Shown: positions 35,902 to 45,844 of the stretch, piece after piece
Layout: every line of letters starts with the position of its first letter
How positions within the stretch are numbered: the stretch's first letter is position 1
Source: Candidatus Omnitrophota bacterium
GTDB lineage: Bacteria; Omnitrophota; Gorgyraeia; 2-02-FULL-51-18
DNA: 48,521 nucleotides
Direction of reading: 5' to 3'
Assembly (NCBI GenBank): GCA_016197155.1
Contig: JACPWF010000003.1
Location: forward strand, 1 to 48,521
Notes under the pieces: model-generated
What the model saw: only the letters and a program-made list of their open reading frames with translations
Database searches by the model: none
Told to the model about the DNA's origin: nothing
Made by a program: the position numbers and the translations under genes

Positions 35902-37286
35902 ACCCGGTTCCTTCCCGCGTGTTTGGCCTCGTACAATCGCTTGTCAACCGTTTCCATGAGCTCCTCAGGCGTGCGCCCGTCCCCGGGAAAGGCCGCCGCG
36001 CCGACAGAGACCGTCACGCGGCCCTCCACGCGTCTCAAAAAAAACCGGTTTTGCTCCACCTCGCGCCGGATCGTTTCGGCGGCCTCGAGCGCCTGGGACT
36101 TGGAACGGCCCGGCAGGAGGACCACAAACTCCTCGCCCCCGTAGCGGGCGGCCAGATCCCCGTGCTCGAGGCATTTGGCGACCAGTCCCGCCACGCTTTT
36201 CAGCACCAGGTCCCCCGCCGAATGGCCGTATTCGTCGTTATAATTTTTAAAAAAATCGATGTCGAGCAATAACAGCGAAAAAACCGACCCGCTGTGATGC
36301 GCCCTCTGAATTTCCCCGGCAAGCCGCTCCTGGAAATAACGGTTGAGAAAAAGTCCGGTGAGGCCGTCCCGGATCGCCAATTCCTCCATTTTTTCAAGGA
36401 GGAGCAGATTGCGAAGCGTCACCGCGCCCAGTCCCGACAAGATATCCAAAAACCGCAGGTCGTCGCTCGTGAAGGCATGGGGCGCATAAGCGCCGGCGCG
36501 GATGACGCCGAGGACCTTATTTTCGGTCACGAGAGGGCTCGCGCAGACCGACCGCAGGCGATCGGCCTCCGCCGGAAAACGGAAATCGCTTCGCGCGTCG
36601 TCCACGGCGATCGAATGACAGCGCTTCATCACCCACCGGTCAAAAACGCCGCCTGTTTTTTCACGCACCGCTTCTTTCTGCCGCGACTCGGCGGCGGCCA
36701 GGGCCAGGCCCTCGCGGGACTCGTCCACCAGATACAGCGCGCACTCATCGGCCCGGTCTAAAACACGCCGCACCTCGCGGACGATGTCGGCCGCCGCCGC
36801 GGGAACCCCTTTGGCGTCCTTCAATTCCTCCGAAAATTTCTGAAGCTCCAGAAGCCGTTCGATCTTGTGCCCCAGCGCCTTTTTCAATTCGTCTTTTTTG
36901 CGCAGTTCCTCCCCCAGAAGATTCAGGTCCTCGGCGATCTTTCCGCCTGCGATCCGCTTGTGGTTGGTTTTCTTCTGGGTTTCGTGGAGGTAAAAAATCA
37001 TCCAGACAAAAATCGCGGCGTAGACGAACGTCTGAAAAAAAATCTCAGGGGCCTTGAGGCTCAAAGACAGGTAAAGCGCCACCAGCGACACCAGCGCCGT
37101 CAGGACGCCCGCGACGACCGGCCCCGAGAGGGCCCAGGCCAGGATCAAAATCAGGTTGGAAACAAAAAGATAGGACGAAAGGATCTGTTCGGGAAGAAAA
37201 AGATCGAGCTTGAGGAGCGGGGCGTACCCCAGGACCAAAAACGCCCAAACAAGGAACCCCGCGAGGGGAATGAAAAAAGGCGGCAG
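35886..37286 (-). CDS. GAF-GGDEF diguanylate cyclase, probable CTG start
   Basis: The 466-residue protein has about four N-terminal membrane helices (residues 5-100), a coiled coil (105-155), a GAF domain (about 155-300) and a C-terminal GGDEF domain with GGEEF (383-387). The inhibitory RxxD site is replaced by EHGD, so feedback is probably lost. No ATG or GTG suits the N-terminus. CTG at 37286 is the best start: AGGGAG lies six bases before it and it keeps the first helix whole. TTG 48 bases further in is the alternative. The open frame extends upstream into the ABC gene without cyclase character. Confidence 0.85.
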   Translation of the reverse strand: MPPFFIPLAGFLVWAFLVLGYAPLLKLDLFLPEQILSSYLFVSNLILILAWALSGPVVAGVLTALVSLVALYLSLSLKAPEIFFQTFVYAAIFVWMIFYLHETQKKTNHKRIAGGKIAEDLNLLGEELRKKDELKKALGHKIERLLELQKFSEELKDAKGVPAAAADIVREVRRVLDRADECALYLVDESREGLALAAAESRQKEAVREKTGGVFDRWVMKRCHSIAVDDARSDFRFPAEADRLRSVCASPLVTENKVLGVIRAGAYAPHAFTSDDLRFLDILSGLGAVTLRNLLLLEKMEELAIRDGLTGLFLNRYFQERLAGEIQRAHHSGSVFSLLLLDIDFFKNYNDEYGHSAGDLVLKSVAGLVAKCLEHGDLAARYGGEEFVVLLPGRSKSQALEAAETIRREVEQNRFFLRRVEGRVTVSVGAAAFPGDGRTPEELMETVDKRLYEAKHAGRNRVCGGI

Positions 37287-37296
37287 TGAATTCTCC

Positions 37297-38403
37297 CTAA
37301 AGAACGGCTTTTTCGGTCTCCGGATCGAAAAAATGAGCCTGGCCCATGTCGATGACCAGGTCCAAATCCTGATTGACCCCCGGACGGATGTGCCCGGAGA
37401 CCCGGGCGATGAACGAGTGGGCGCCGGCGCGGAGATAGAGATACGCCTCCGCGCCCATGGGTTCGACCACCTCGCAGGTGGCGCGCACCGTGTTGTCGGG
37501 CGAGGCCTCCGAGGCGAAAAGTTTGTCGTAGATGTCCTCGGCGCGGATCCCAAACACGATGTCCCGGTTCTCGTAGGGCGCCAATTTTTCCGCCGCCGCG
37601 TCGTTCACGCGCACCTTGAAGGCGCCGTTTTGAAAATAAAGTTTCCGGTCCGCGCGCGCCAGGTGGCCGTTCAAAAAATTCATCGGCGGGCTCCCGATGA
37701 AACTGGCGACAAATTTATTGACGGGCCGCTTGTAAAGCGCGATGGGATCGGCCACCTGTTGGACAAGGCCGTCCTTCACCACCACGATGCGGTCGCCCAT
37801 CGTGAGCGCCTCGGTCTGGTCGTGCGTCACGTAAACCATCGTCGCCTGCAGGCGCTGGTGGAGTTTTTTGATCTCGGTGCGCATCTGCACGCGCAGTTTG
37901 GCGTCCAAATTGCTCAGGGGCTCGTCGAACAAAAACACCGCCGGCTTTCTCACGATCGCGCGGCCGAGAGCCACGCGCTGTCTCTGCCCGCCCGACAGCT
38001 CCTTGGGTTTGCGGTCCAAGAGATTTTTGATGCCCAGAATCTCCGCCGCTTCGTTCACGCGGGCCAAAATTTCCTCTTTGGGGTATTTCCGGAGGCGCAG
38101 GGCGAACGACATGTTCTGAAAAACCGTCATGTGCGGATAAAGCGCGTAGCTTTGAAAGACCATCGCGATGTCGCGGTCCTTGGGCGGGATGTCGTTGACC
38201 AGCTTATCGGCGATGTAAATTTTTCCGCTGGAGGCCTCTTCGAGCCCCGCGATCATGCGCAGGATCGTCGTCTTGCCACAGCCCGACGGGCCGACCAGAA
38301 CGATGAATTCCCTTTTTTCAATGGAAAGATTGACGTCAAACGCGGCCTGAATGTTGCCAGGGTGATAGACCTTGTTGACATTGACGAGAGCGACTTGAGG
38401 CAC
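37297..38403 (-). CDS. Sugar ABC transporter ATP-binding protein (MalK/UgpC/MsmK family)
   Basis: The 368-residue ATPase has Walker A GPSGCGKTT, the Q-loop region (VFQSYALYPHMTV), the LSGGQRQRVALGRA signature, Walker B VFLFDEPLSNLDA and a switch His in THDQTEAL. A C-terminal TOBE/regulatory domain (about 235-368) is typical of the MalK/UgpC group, which energises import of sugars or glycerol-3-phosphate. There is no permease or binding-protein gene in the window, so it may serve several transporters like MsmX. The start is GTG, with GGGGA upstream. Confidence 0.94.
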   Translation of the reverse strand: MPQVALVNVNKVYHPGNIQAAFDVNLSIEKREFIVLVGPSGCGKTTILRMIAGLEEASSGKIYIADKLVNDIPPKDRDIAMVFQSYALYPHMTVFQNMSFALRLRKYPKEEILARVNEAAEILGIKNLLDRKPKELSGGQRQRVALGRAIVRKPAVFLFDEPLSNLDAKLRVQMRTEIKKLHQRLQATMVYVTHDQTEALTMGDRIVVVKDGLVQQVADPIALYKRPVNKFVASFIGSPPMNFLNGHLARADRKLYFQNGAFKVRVNDAAAEKLAPYENRDIVFGIRAEDIYDKLFASEASPDNTVRATCEVVEPMGAEAYLYLRAGAHSFIARVSGHIRPGVNQDLDLVIDMGQAHFFDPETEKAVL

Positions 38404-38423
38404 GGAAGATCCCCGGAGTTATC

Positions 38424-39275
38424 TCAAAGAGGGCACAGCGAATCGATGAATTGGTGAAGCGAGGCCTTGAGCTGTTTGCGGTGCACGATCTTGTCGATCA
38501 TCCCGTGTTCCAAAAGAAATTCCGACGTCTGGAAACCCTCGGGCAGTCTCTGACGGATCGTCTGCTCGATGACGCGCGGGCCCGTGAACCCGATGAGCGC
38601 GCGCGGTTCGGCCAGGATCAAATCCCCGAGGGAGGCGAAACTCGCCATGATGCCGGCCATCGTGGGATTGGTGAGAACCGAAATAAAAAGATGCCCCGCC
38701 TCGTGATGCTTCGCCAGGGCCTGCGAGGTCTTGGCCATCTGCATCAAAGAAAACATCCCCTCGTACATGCGCGCGCCGCCCCCCGAACCCGAAACGATGA
38801 CCAGCGGCAACTTGCGTTCGGTCGCCTGCTCGATGGTCCGCGTGAGCTTCTCCCCCACCACGGACCCCATGGAGCCCATGATGAAACGGGAGTCGGTGAC
38901 GCCGATCAGGATGCGGCGGCCGCTCAAAAAACCCTCGCCGGTCACGACCGCGTCGGTGAGGCCCGTGGCGTCCTGGTCTTCTTTCAATTTCGCGACGTAC
39001 GACTTGGGCCCCCGGAACTTGATGGGGTCGGAGGCGCAAAGGCTTTTATCCGTTTCCCTGAAGGTGCCCTCGTCAATCAGCTGGGCCACCCGCTCGTGGG
39101 CCGAAAGGGTGAAATGGGTGTCGCATTTGGGACAGATCTTGAAATCTTCTTCGAGGGTTTTATTGTAGATGATCTCGCCGCAATCGTCACATTTGGTCCA
39201 AAGGCCCCCGGGCATATCCCGGCGCCTGACGGTCGCGCGAACGGTATTGACCTTCAGCTTGGTATCAAACGGCAT
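38424..39275 (-). CDS. accD: Acetyl-CoA carboxylase carboxyltransferase subunit beta
   Basis: AccD, with AccA, transfers the carboxyl from biotin to acetyl-CoA to give malonyl-CoA for fatty acid synthesis. The 283-residue protein has the N-terminal zinc ribbon (CDDC and CPKC), then the crotonase-fold domain with GSGGGARMYEG and LTNPTMAGIMASFASLGD, and PRALIGFTGPRVIEQT. The start was set at ATG 39275 (MPFDTKLK): a promoter-like sequence ends eight bases before it and there is no Shine-Dalgarno, so a leaderless message is likely. No accA is in the window. Confidence 0.95.
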   Translation of the reverse strand: MPFDTKLKVNTVRATVRRRDMPGGLWTKCDDCGEIIYNKTLEEDFKICPKCDTHFTLSAHERVAQLIDEGTFRETDKSLCASDPIKFRGPKSYVAKLKEDQDATGLTDAVVTGEGFLSGRRILIGVTDSRFIMGSMGSVVGEKLTRTIEQATERKLPLVIVSGSGGGARMYEGMFSLMQMAKTSQALAKHHEAGHLFISVLTNPTMAGIMASFASLGDLILAEPRALIGFTGPRVIEQTIRQRLPEGFQTSEFLLEHGMIDKIVHRKQLKASLHQFIDSLCPL

Positions 39276-39283
39276 AACGTGAA

Positions 39284-39312
39284 ATGTTAGCACACCTTAG
39301 CGGATTTGCCAA
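39284..39312 (-). promoter_or_regulatory. Candidate leaderless promoter of accD
   Basis: On the minus strand TTGGCA (39312-39307; five of six -35 bases), a 17-base spacer and TAACAT (39289-39284) with an extended TGC in front form a good sigma-70-type promoter. The box is followed by eight bases and then the ATG of accD, so transcription would begin at or within two bases of the start codon. It overlaps the stop codon of the upstream glycosyltransferase gene. Confidence 0.6.
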
Positions 39313-40001
39313 TAGAGCTTAAAAAGCTCGCCGAAAGTCTTAAGGATCGCCCCCAGGGCCGTCGCCGTGGCCTTTCCGGCCGTGCGCGGGTAGTGGGTGA
39401 CGCCGATTTCCTCGATGCGGAAGCCTTTTTTTTGGATGCGGGCCAGGATCTCGGCGTGGATGAGGAGATGATTGGACTTGAGCTCGAGGTTCTCGAGGGT
39501 TTTGTGCTTGAATAATTTAAACGCGCAGTCGACATCGCGGACCGGAAGTCCAAAGAGAAGCCGTGTGAGCCGCGTCCAGAGAAAACCGTTGAGGCGCCGG
39601 TAGGATTTGTCCTGGCGGTTGATCCGGTAGCCCACGACGACGTCACAGCTGTCGATCTTGGAGAAGAGTTTTTCGATGTCCGCCAATTGAAACTGGTTGT
39701 CGCCGTCCGTCAAAAAAACCAGATCCTTTTGGGCGTTTTCGAGGCCCGTGCGCAGGGCCGCGCCGTAGCCCCTGTTTTCGGGATGCTGCAAAAGCCGCAC
39801 GCGCGGATTTTTCGCGGCCGCGCGGCGGACGATCTCGGCGGAATCGTCGCGGCTCCCGTCGTCCACCACGAGCACCTCGTAGTCGACGCCGTACTCCTCG
39901 CCGATCTTGACGGCGTCGGCGATCATCACGCCGACGTTCGCGGCCTCGTTGTAGCAGGGAAAAAAGAGGGTGAGCGACGTGAGCGACCGCGGTTTTATCA
40001 T
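39297..40001 (-). CDS. Family 2 glycosyltransferase (polyprenyl-phosphate mannosyltransferase-like)
   Basis: The 234-residue GT-A protein has LTLFFPCYNEAANV, VLVVDDGSRDDS, ENRGYGAALRTGLENA, the metal-binding TDGDNQF and RDVDCAFKLFKHK. This pattern fits DPM1-like enzymes that load a sugar onto a polyprenyl phosphate. No membrane helix is clear. It follows the DUF1015 gene after three bases and precedes accD. It is a different sequence from the GT2 at 22.8 kb. The sugar is unknown. Confidence 0.88.
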   Translation of the reverse strand: MIKPRSLTSLTLFFPCYNEAANVGVMIADAVKIGEEYGVDYEVLVVDDGSRDDSAEIVRRAAAKNPRVRLLQHPENRGYGAALRTGLENAQKDLVFLTDGDNQFQLADIEKLFSKIDSCDVVVGYRINRQDKSYRRLNGFLWTRLTRLLFGLPVRDVDCAFKLFKHKTLENLELKSNHLLIHAEILARIQKKGFRIEEIGVTHYPRTAGKATATALGAILKTFGELFKLYWQIR

Positions 40002-40004
40002 TTT

Positions 40005-41255
40005 TTAATCCTCGAAAGAATGAAACGCCAGTCCCGACAAAAGCTTCGGGTAAAAATAAGTCGATTTCTGCGGCATCTTGAGGCCCTTTTTGGAAACGAG
40101 GATCATCTCCGGGAGAGACGTCGGCCTGAGGAACAGCGCGGCGTCAAATTCGCCCTCCCCCACGCGCCGGACCGCCTCGCGCCCGTCGCGGGTAAAATCG
40201 ATGGCCTTTGATTTCTCGATCGACTTGATTTTAAAAAAAGGTTCGACGATCTCGCGGTGGAGAACCGCCACGTCCAGTTTCTCGACGGGCGACGCGCTTG
40301 GGTCCGGCGCGAATTTTTTATTCAAGGCCAAAACAAAAAAGCCTTTTTCCTTTGTGTAAACGCCGAACCGGTACGGCCCGGTCAATTTTTTAAGCATCCC
40401 TTCCAGATTTTTTGCCGCCAGAACCGTCCCGCGCGCGGCCAGCGCCCGCGCCGGGTCTTTGAGCGACGGAGGCCTTTTCAAAAGCCGGTGCGTCGGATAA
40501 ATCGTGAACGGATTATGAAGGCAGTCCGAAAAATACGTCATCACATAATTCCATCCCGCCTCCGAATTTTTGGACCGGCCCTCACACCATCTTTTGTACT
40601 GGCAGGCCACTTCAAAACGGTGATGCCCGTCGGCGATGAACATCGGCTTTTGTTTCAGATCTTTTACGATCTGCGCGAGCGCCTCCGGCCTTTGTTCCGC
40701 AAACACGCGGTGACGCACGCCCTCGATCGTGACATCAATGGCCGGATTATTTTTGATCGTTGTTTTTAAAATTTTTTGAACACCGGCTTTTTTATCTTCA
40801 AAAAGCCCGAAAATGGGGCTGAGGTTGGTTTCCACTTCCTTCAAAAGCGCCAGGCGGTCTTTTTTGGGAGCGGCGAGCGTGTTTTCGTGGCGAAGCACGG
40901 CGCGCTCGTCAATCTTCATCGCGGCGAGAAATCCGATCCGCGTCAGGGTTTTGCCGTTTTCGGGATAATCCTGAACGTAAACATAAAGCGCCGGCGCCGG
41001 GTCCCGCCTCAACACGCCGGAAGACTTCCAGTCGCGTAAAAATTGTCCGGCGCGGGTGTATTTGTTGGCAGAATCGTTGTCCCCCGCTTCTGCTTTGCCC
41101 AAAATCAGGCGGACGACGTTGTAAGGACTCGCCGCGTAGAGCGCGGCGCGCCCTTTTTCGGAAATGACGTCGTACGGAGGGGCCAGCACCTTCGACAAAT
41201 CGCCGGTCTTCGCGGAATCGTACCGCCACGCTCTGAACGCCTGGATCTCGGGCAT
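40005..41255 (-). CDS. DUF1015 family protein
   Basis: The 416-residue protein has the DUF1015 pattern: FRAWRYD near the start, KVLAPPYDVIS, ASPYNVVRLILGK, the RHENT motif and MFIADGHHRFEVA near residue 210. The family includes an archaeal free-serine kinase (SerK), so a kinase function is possible but not shown for bacterial members. It starts at ATG 41255, 15 bases after the hicB stop, and has no visible Shine-Dalgarno. The gene after it codes for a glycosyltransferase. Confidence 0.85.
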   Translation of the reverse strand: MPEIQAFRAWRYDSAKTGDLSKVLAPPYDVISEKGRAALYAASPYNVVRLILGKAEAGDNDSANKYTRAGQFLRDWKSSGVLRRDPAPALYVYVQDYPENGKTLTRIGFLAAMKIDERAVLRHENTLAAPKKDRLALLKEVETNLSPIFGLFEDKKAGVQKILKTTIKNNPAIDVTIEGVRHRVFAEQRPEALAQIVKDLKQKPMFIADGHHRFEVACQYKRWCEGRSKNSEAGWNYVMTYFSDCLHNPFTIYPTHRLLKRPPSLKDPARALAARGTVLAAKNLEGMLKKLTGPYRFGVYTKEKGFFVLALNKKFAPDPSASPVEKLDVAVLHREIVEPFFKIKSIEKSKAIDFTRDGREAVRRVGEGEFDAALFLRPTSLPEMILVSKKGLKMPQKSTYFYPKLLSGLAFHSFED

Positions 41256-41270
41256 GGCGGAGTCTAAATC

Positions 41271-41480
41271 TTAAGCAAAAACCAGGCGCCCTTTGGGCTC
41301 TGGTATCGAACGGCCCAGTTCTTTCGCCGTTTCGATCCATTGTCTGATGATTACTTCTAAATTTGCGAGCGCTTGCCGATAAGTTGCCCCATCAGCCATA
41401 CAGCCGGGGAGCTCAGGGGCCTCGGCCACAAAAGCCTTGTCCTCGGCGCTCCAATAAATAATCACTTCATAATGAATCAT
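41271..41480 (-). CDS. hicB: HicB family antitoxin
   Basis: HicB proteins bind and neutralise the HicA RNase. The 69-residue protein has the partly degraded RNase H fold of the family: MIHYEVIIYWSAEDKAFVAE, the PELPGCMADGATYRQALAN motif and a helix ending in ETAKELGRSIPEP. It has no C-terminal DNA-binding domain, so operon control may need another factor. It overlaps the hicA 3' end by 14 bases. The toxin-first order is usual for HicAB. Confidence 0.92.
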   Translation of the reverse strand: MIHYEVIIYWSAEDKAFVAEAPELPGCMADGATYRQALANLEVIIRQWIETAKELGRSIPEPKGRLVFA

Positions 41481-41733
41481 CGATTCCTCCTCCCAATTTA
41501 TATTTGAGGATCAGGTTTCTCACTTGCTTTACTTGATAGGGTTTTGCCTTCCCGCCTCTGGATTGCAAATTTAAGATTTCTTCCGTCCCATCCTTTGTAA
41601 AAATATGATGGCTCCCTCGAATTCTTTTCTCAAATCCTAATTTCAACAAAAGATGACAGAGCTGAACAAACGAAATATTATGATCAGACGCTCCGCTTAA
41701 AATACGATCAATTAAATTCTTGTAACGTGACAT
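41467..41733 (-). CDS. hicA: HicA family toxin (mRNA interferase)
   Basis: HicA is a double-stranded-RNA-binding-fold RNase that cleaves mRNA. This 88-residue copy has the core LGFEKRIRGSHHIFTK with the catalytic His in GSHH, then the basic GGKAKPYQVKQVRNLILKY. Its N-terminus is about 25 residues longer than the shortest family members. It starts at ATG 41733 with AGGTGAG upstream and its own extended -10 promoter. The surrounding bases are visibly richer in A and T than the neighbouring housekeeping genes. Confidence 0.9.
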   Translation of the reverse strand: MSRYKNLIDRILSGASDHNISFVQLCHLLLKLGFEKRIRGSHHIFTKDGTEEILNLQSRGGKAKPYQVKQVRNLILKYKLGGGIDDSL

Positions 41734-41753
41734 GCCTCACCTTTGCGAAGGAA

Positions 41754-41762
41754 AGTATACCA
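41754..41762 (-). promoter_or_regulatory. Extended -10 promoter of hicAB
   Basis: TGGTATACT on the minus strand (41762-41754) is an extended -10 element with five of six consensus bases. It is followed by a leader with the AGGTGAG ribosome-binding site and the hicA ATG. No good -35 box is seen, which extended -10 promoters can do without. Confidence 0.5.
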
Positions 41763-41766
41763 CATT

Positions 41767-42015
41767 TTATTTTTTCGGAGGAGATTCCTTCTTAGGTTCC
41801 TTGGAGGAGGGTGCTTTATCTGTCGCAACGCCCTGTTTTTTATAATCCGTGGCGTAAAAACCACTGCCCTTAAAAATGAGGCCGCTTCCGGCGCCGATCA
41901 GGCGCTCGACCTTTCCTTTGCAGTGAATGCAGGTCTTGAGCGGCTTGGCAGTGATGGGTTGCAATTGGTCAAAAACTTTTTTGCACTTCAGGCATTTGTA
42001 TTCGTAGGTGGGCAT
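41767..42015 (-). CDS. FmdB-family zinc ribbon protein
   Basis: The 82-residue protein starts MPTYEYKCLKCKKVFDQ, which is the family pattern, with two zinc pairs CLKC and CIHC. The RLIGAGSGLIFKGSGFYATDY segment is typical of the FmdB/CxxC_CxxC_SSSS group. A Lys/Pro/Ser-rich tail ends the protein. Family members are proposed regulators or ribosome-associated factors, but no function is proven. The start at ATG 42015 was preferred to a GTG-like extension because PTYEYKC normally follows the first Met. Confidence 0.9.
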   Translation of the reverse strand: MPTYEYKCLKCKKVFDQLQPITAKPLKTCIHCKGKVERLIGAGSGLIFKGSGFYATDYKKQGVATDKAPSSKEPKKESPPKK

Positions 42016-42026
42016 TTTATTTTCCC

Positions 42027-42260
42027 TCAAAACCGCGCTTCATTCCGCATATGAATCACCATTTTTGAAAGAGAAACTCCTTTTAATTTTATTTTGGAAA
42101 TCTTTCTTTTCCAACCGGGTACAGAAAAATTCTGATTGTGAGGAACAAAATCCGCCACAGGGATCTTTCCCTCTAGAAGAATAATTCTTTCTCCTTGTTT
42201 TATAAACTTGAGATATTTTGAAAAATTACGAATCAATTGTCGAGTGGTTATTTGCATCAT
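42027..42260 (-). CDS. Phd/YefM-type antitoxin, no partner toxin seen
   Basis: The 77-residue protein has TTRQLIRNFSKYLKFIKQGE followed by RIILLEGKIPVADFVPHN. This is the N-terminal DNA-binding and dimerisation fold of Phd/YefM antitoxins. The C-terminal half is a basic amphipathic stretch that could bind a toxin. No PIN-domain, Doc or RelE-like toxin is encoded next to it; the neighbours are an FmdB protein and dnaJ. It starts at ATG 42260 with GAGAG upstream, behind its own promoter. Confidence 0.75.
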   Translation of the reverse strand: MMQITTRQLIRNFSKYLKFIKQGERIILLEGKIPVADFVPHNQNFSVPGWKRKISKIKLKGVSLSKMVIHMRNEARF

Positions 42261-42272
42261 CAAATTTCTCTC

Positions 42273-42301
42273 AATCTATCAAAAGAATAATACAATGTCA
42301 G
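42273..42301 (-). promoter_or_regulatory. Promoter of the Phd-type antitoxin
   Basis: CTGACA (42301-42296; five of six -35 bases), a 17-base spacer and TAGATT (42278-42273; four of six -10 bases) lie just upstream of the antitoxin gene in the short gap after dnaJ. It marks the start of a new transcript after the heat-shock operon. Confidence 0.5.
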
Positions 42302-42309
42302 TTATACGT

Positions 42310-43430
42310 TTAATCTTTTAAAAACAGGTCTTTCACCTTCTGCAGGAACGACGCCGAAACCGGATTCACCTTTTCGCCGGAGAGCGCGGCGAATTCTTTT
42401 AGAAGTTCTTTCTGCCTCTCCGAAAGATGCGCCGGCGTCTCGACGACGATCCGCACTTCCTCGTCCCCGATGCCTTTGCCGTTCAGGGACGCGATGCCTT
42501 TGCCCTTCAATTTAAAAACTTTCCCGTTCTGCGTGCCGGCGGGAATCTTAAGAGCCGTCGTTCCGGTCAGCGTCGGCACGTCCATCTCACAGCCGAGCGA
42601 GGCCTGGACAAAACTGATCGGCGCCTCGCACAGGATGTTTCCACCCTCACGCGTGAAAAACTCGTGCGGGGTGACCTCGACATCGACGTAGAGATCGCCG
42701 CGCGGACCGCCGCGCAGGCCCGCCTCGCCTTCGCCGTTCAATCGAAGACGCATGCCGTTGTCGACGCCGGCGGGAATTTTCACGTCAATCTTTCGCGTCA
42801 CGGCCGTGCGCCCGGCGCCGCGGCAGGTCGCGCAGGGGCGCTCGATGAAACTCCCCTCTCCGTGACAGCGCGGGCAGGTGCGCGCAATGCTGAAAAAACC
42901 GCTTGAGGCCATGACCTGCCCCGCGCCGCGGCAGGTCGCGCAGGTCTTGCGGCTCGTGCCGGGCTCGGCGCCTTCGCCTTTGCAGGAACCGCACGCCTCC
43001 TCGCGGTCGATCGAAACCGATTTCTGGACACCGAAAGCGGCCTCGCTGAAAGAGATCTCAAGCGAATAACGCAAATCACTGCCGCGCACGGCGGCCCTAC
43101 GGGAGCGCGCCCCGCCCGCGGCGGAAAAAAAATCCTCGAAAATGTTTTCAAAAATATCCGCGAACCCCGCCGCGGGCCCAAAACCCGCCCCCGGTCCCCC
43201 CGCGCCGGTAAAGGCCTCATGACCGTACTGGTCGTAGAGCCTTTTTTTCTCGGGGTCCGACAGGACCTGGTAGGCCGCGGTCGCTTCCTTGAATTTTTCC
43301 TCGGCTTTCTTGTCCCCCGGATTCCGGTCGGGGTGATGCGCGAGCGCGCATTTGCGGTAAGCCTTTTTGATCTCTTCGAGGGAAGACGAACGCGAAACGC
43401 CTAAAATTTCATAGAAATCTTTTTGAGCGC

Positions 43431-43434
<4 letters not shown>
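42310..43434 (-). CDS. dnaJ: Chaperone protein DnaJ, ATA start
   Basis: DnaJ delivers unfolded proteins to DnaK and stimulates its ATPase. The 374-residue protein has a J domain (about 5-70) with HPD at 34-36 in [12 protein letters not shown], a Gly/Phe linker, four zinc motifs ([32 protein letters not shown]) and the C-terminal substrate domain. The usual start (M-S-A-x-K-D-F-Y-E) falls exactly on ATA 43434, which overlaps the dnaK stop, with GAGG seven bases upstream. There is no ATG, GTG or TTG in frame before codon 116 (GTG 43089), so a standard gene finder would lose the whole J domain. Confidence 0.88.
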
Positions 43435-45344
<1,910 letters not shown>

Positions 45345-45358
45345 TTCTGAAACCCCTC

Positions 45359-45844
45359 CTATTGTTCTTGCTTTTTCTGCGCAATTTTTACCCGGCTCGG
45401 CCGGATCAGTCTCCCATTCAAAAGATAGCCTTTTTGAATTTCCGCCACGACCGTCCCGTCTTTCGCCTTCGAATCCTCCGCTACCGCCACCGCCTCGTGC
45501 AGGCGCGGGTCAAAGGTCTGTCCGACGCACCGGATCACTTCCACCCCGTGCTGTTCCAAAATCTGATGCAGTTCCCCTTGCGCGATTTTCAAACCCTCGC
45601 GCACTTTCTCCGGCTCATGGCCCTCGGTGAGGCTGGTCATCGCGCGGTCAAAATTATCGACGACCGGCAGGATCTCGGCCAGGAGCCGTTCGTTGGCGAA
45701 TTTGATCGCGTCCAGCTTGTCGCGCTCGAGGCGCTTTTTGGTATTTTCAAAATCCGCGCGCACGCGAAGCAGTTGATCCTTCAGCGGCTCTTCTTTCGGC
45801 GCGCCCTCTTTTTGTTCCTTATTTTCCTTATTCTCCGTTTCCAT
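45359..45844 (-). CDS. grpE: Nucleotide exchange factor GrpE
   Basis: GrpE releases ADP from DnaK. The 161-residue protein has a Lys/Glu-rich start, the coiled-coil dimer helix (about residues 22-70: [20 protein letters not shown]), [16 protein letters not shown] and the beta domain with [11 protein letters not shown] and [20 protein letters not shown]. The gene lies directly after hrcA (no gap) and 14 bases before dnaK. Confidence 0.96.
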   Translation of the reverse strand: METENKENKEQKEGAPKEEPLKDQLLRVRADFENTKKRLERDKLDAIKFANERLLAEILPVVDNFDRAMTSLTEGHEPEKVREGLKIAQGELHQILEQHGVEVIRCVGQTFDPRLHEAVAVAEDSKAKDGTVVAEIQKGYLLNGRLIRPSRVKIAQKKQEQ

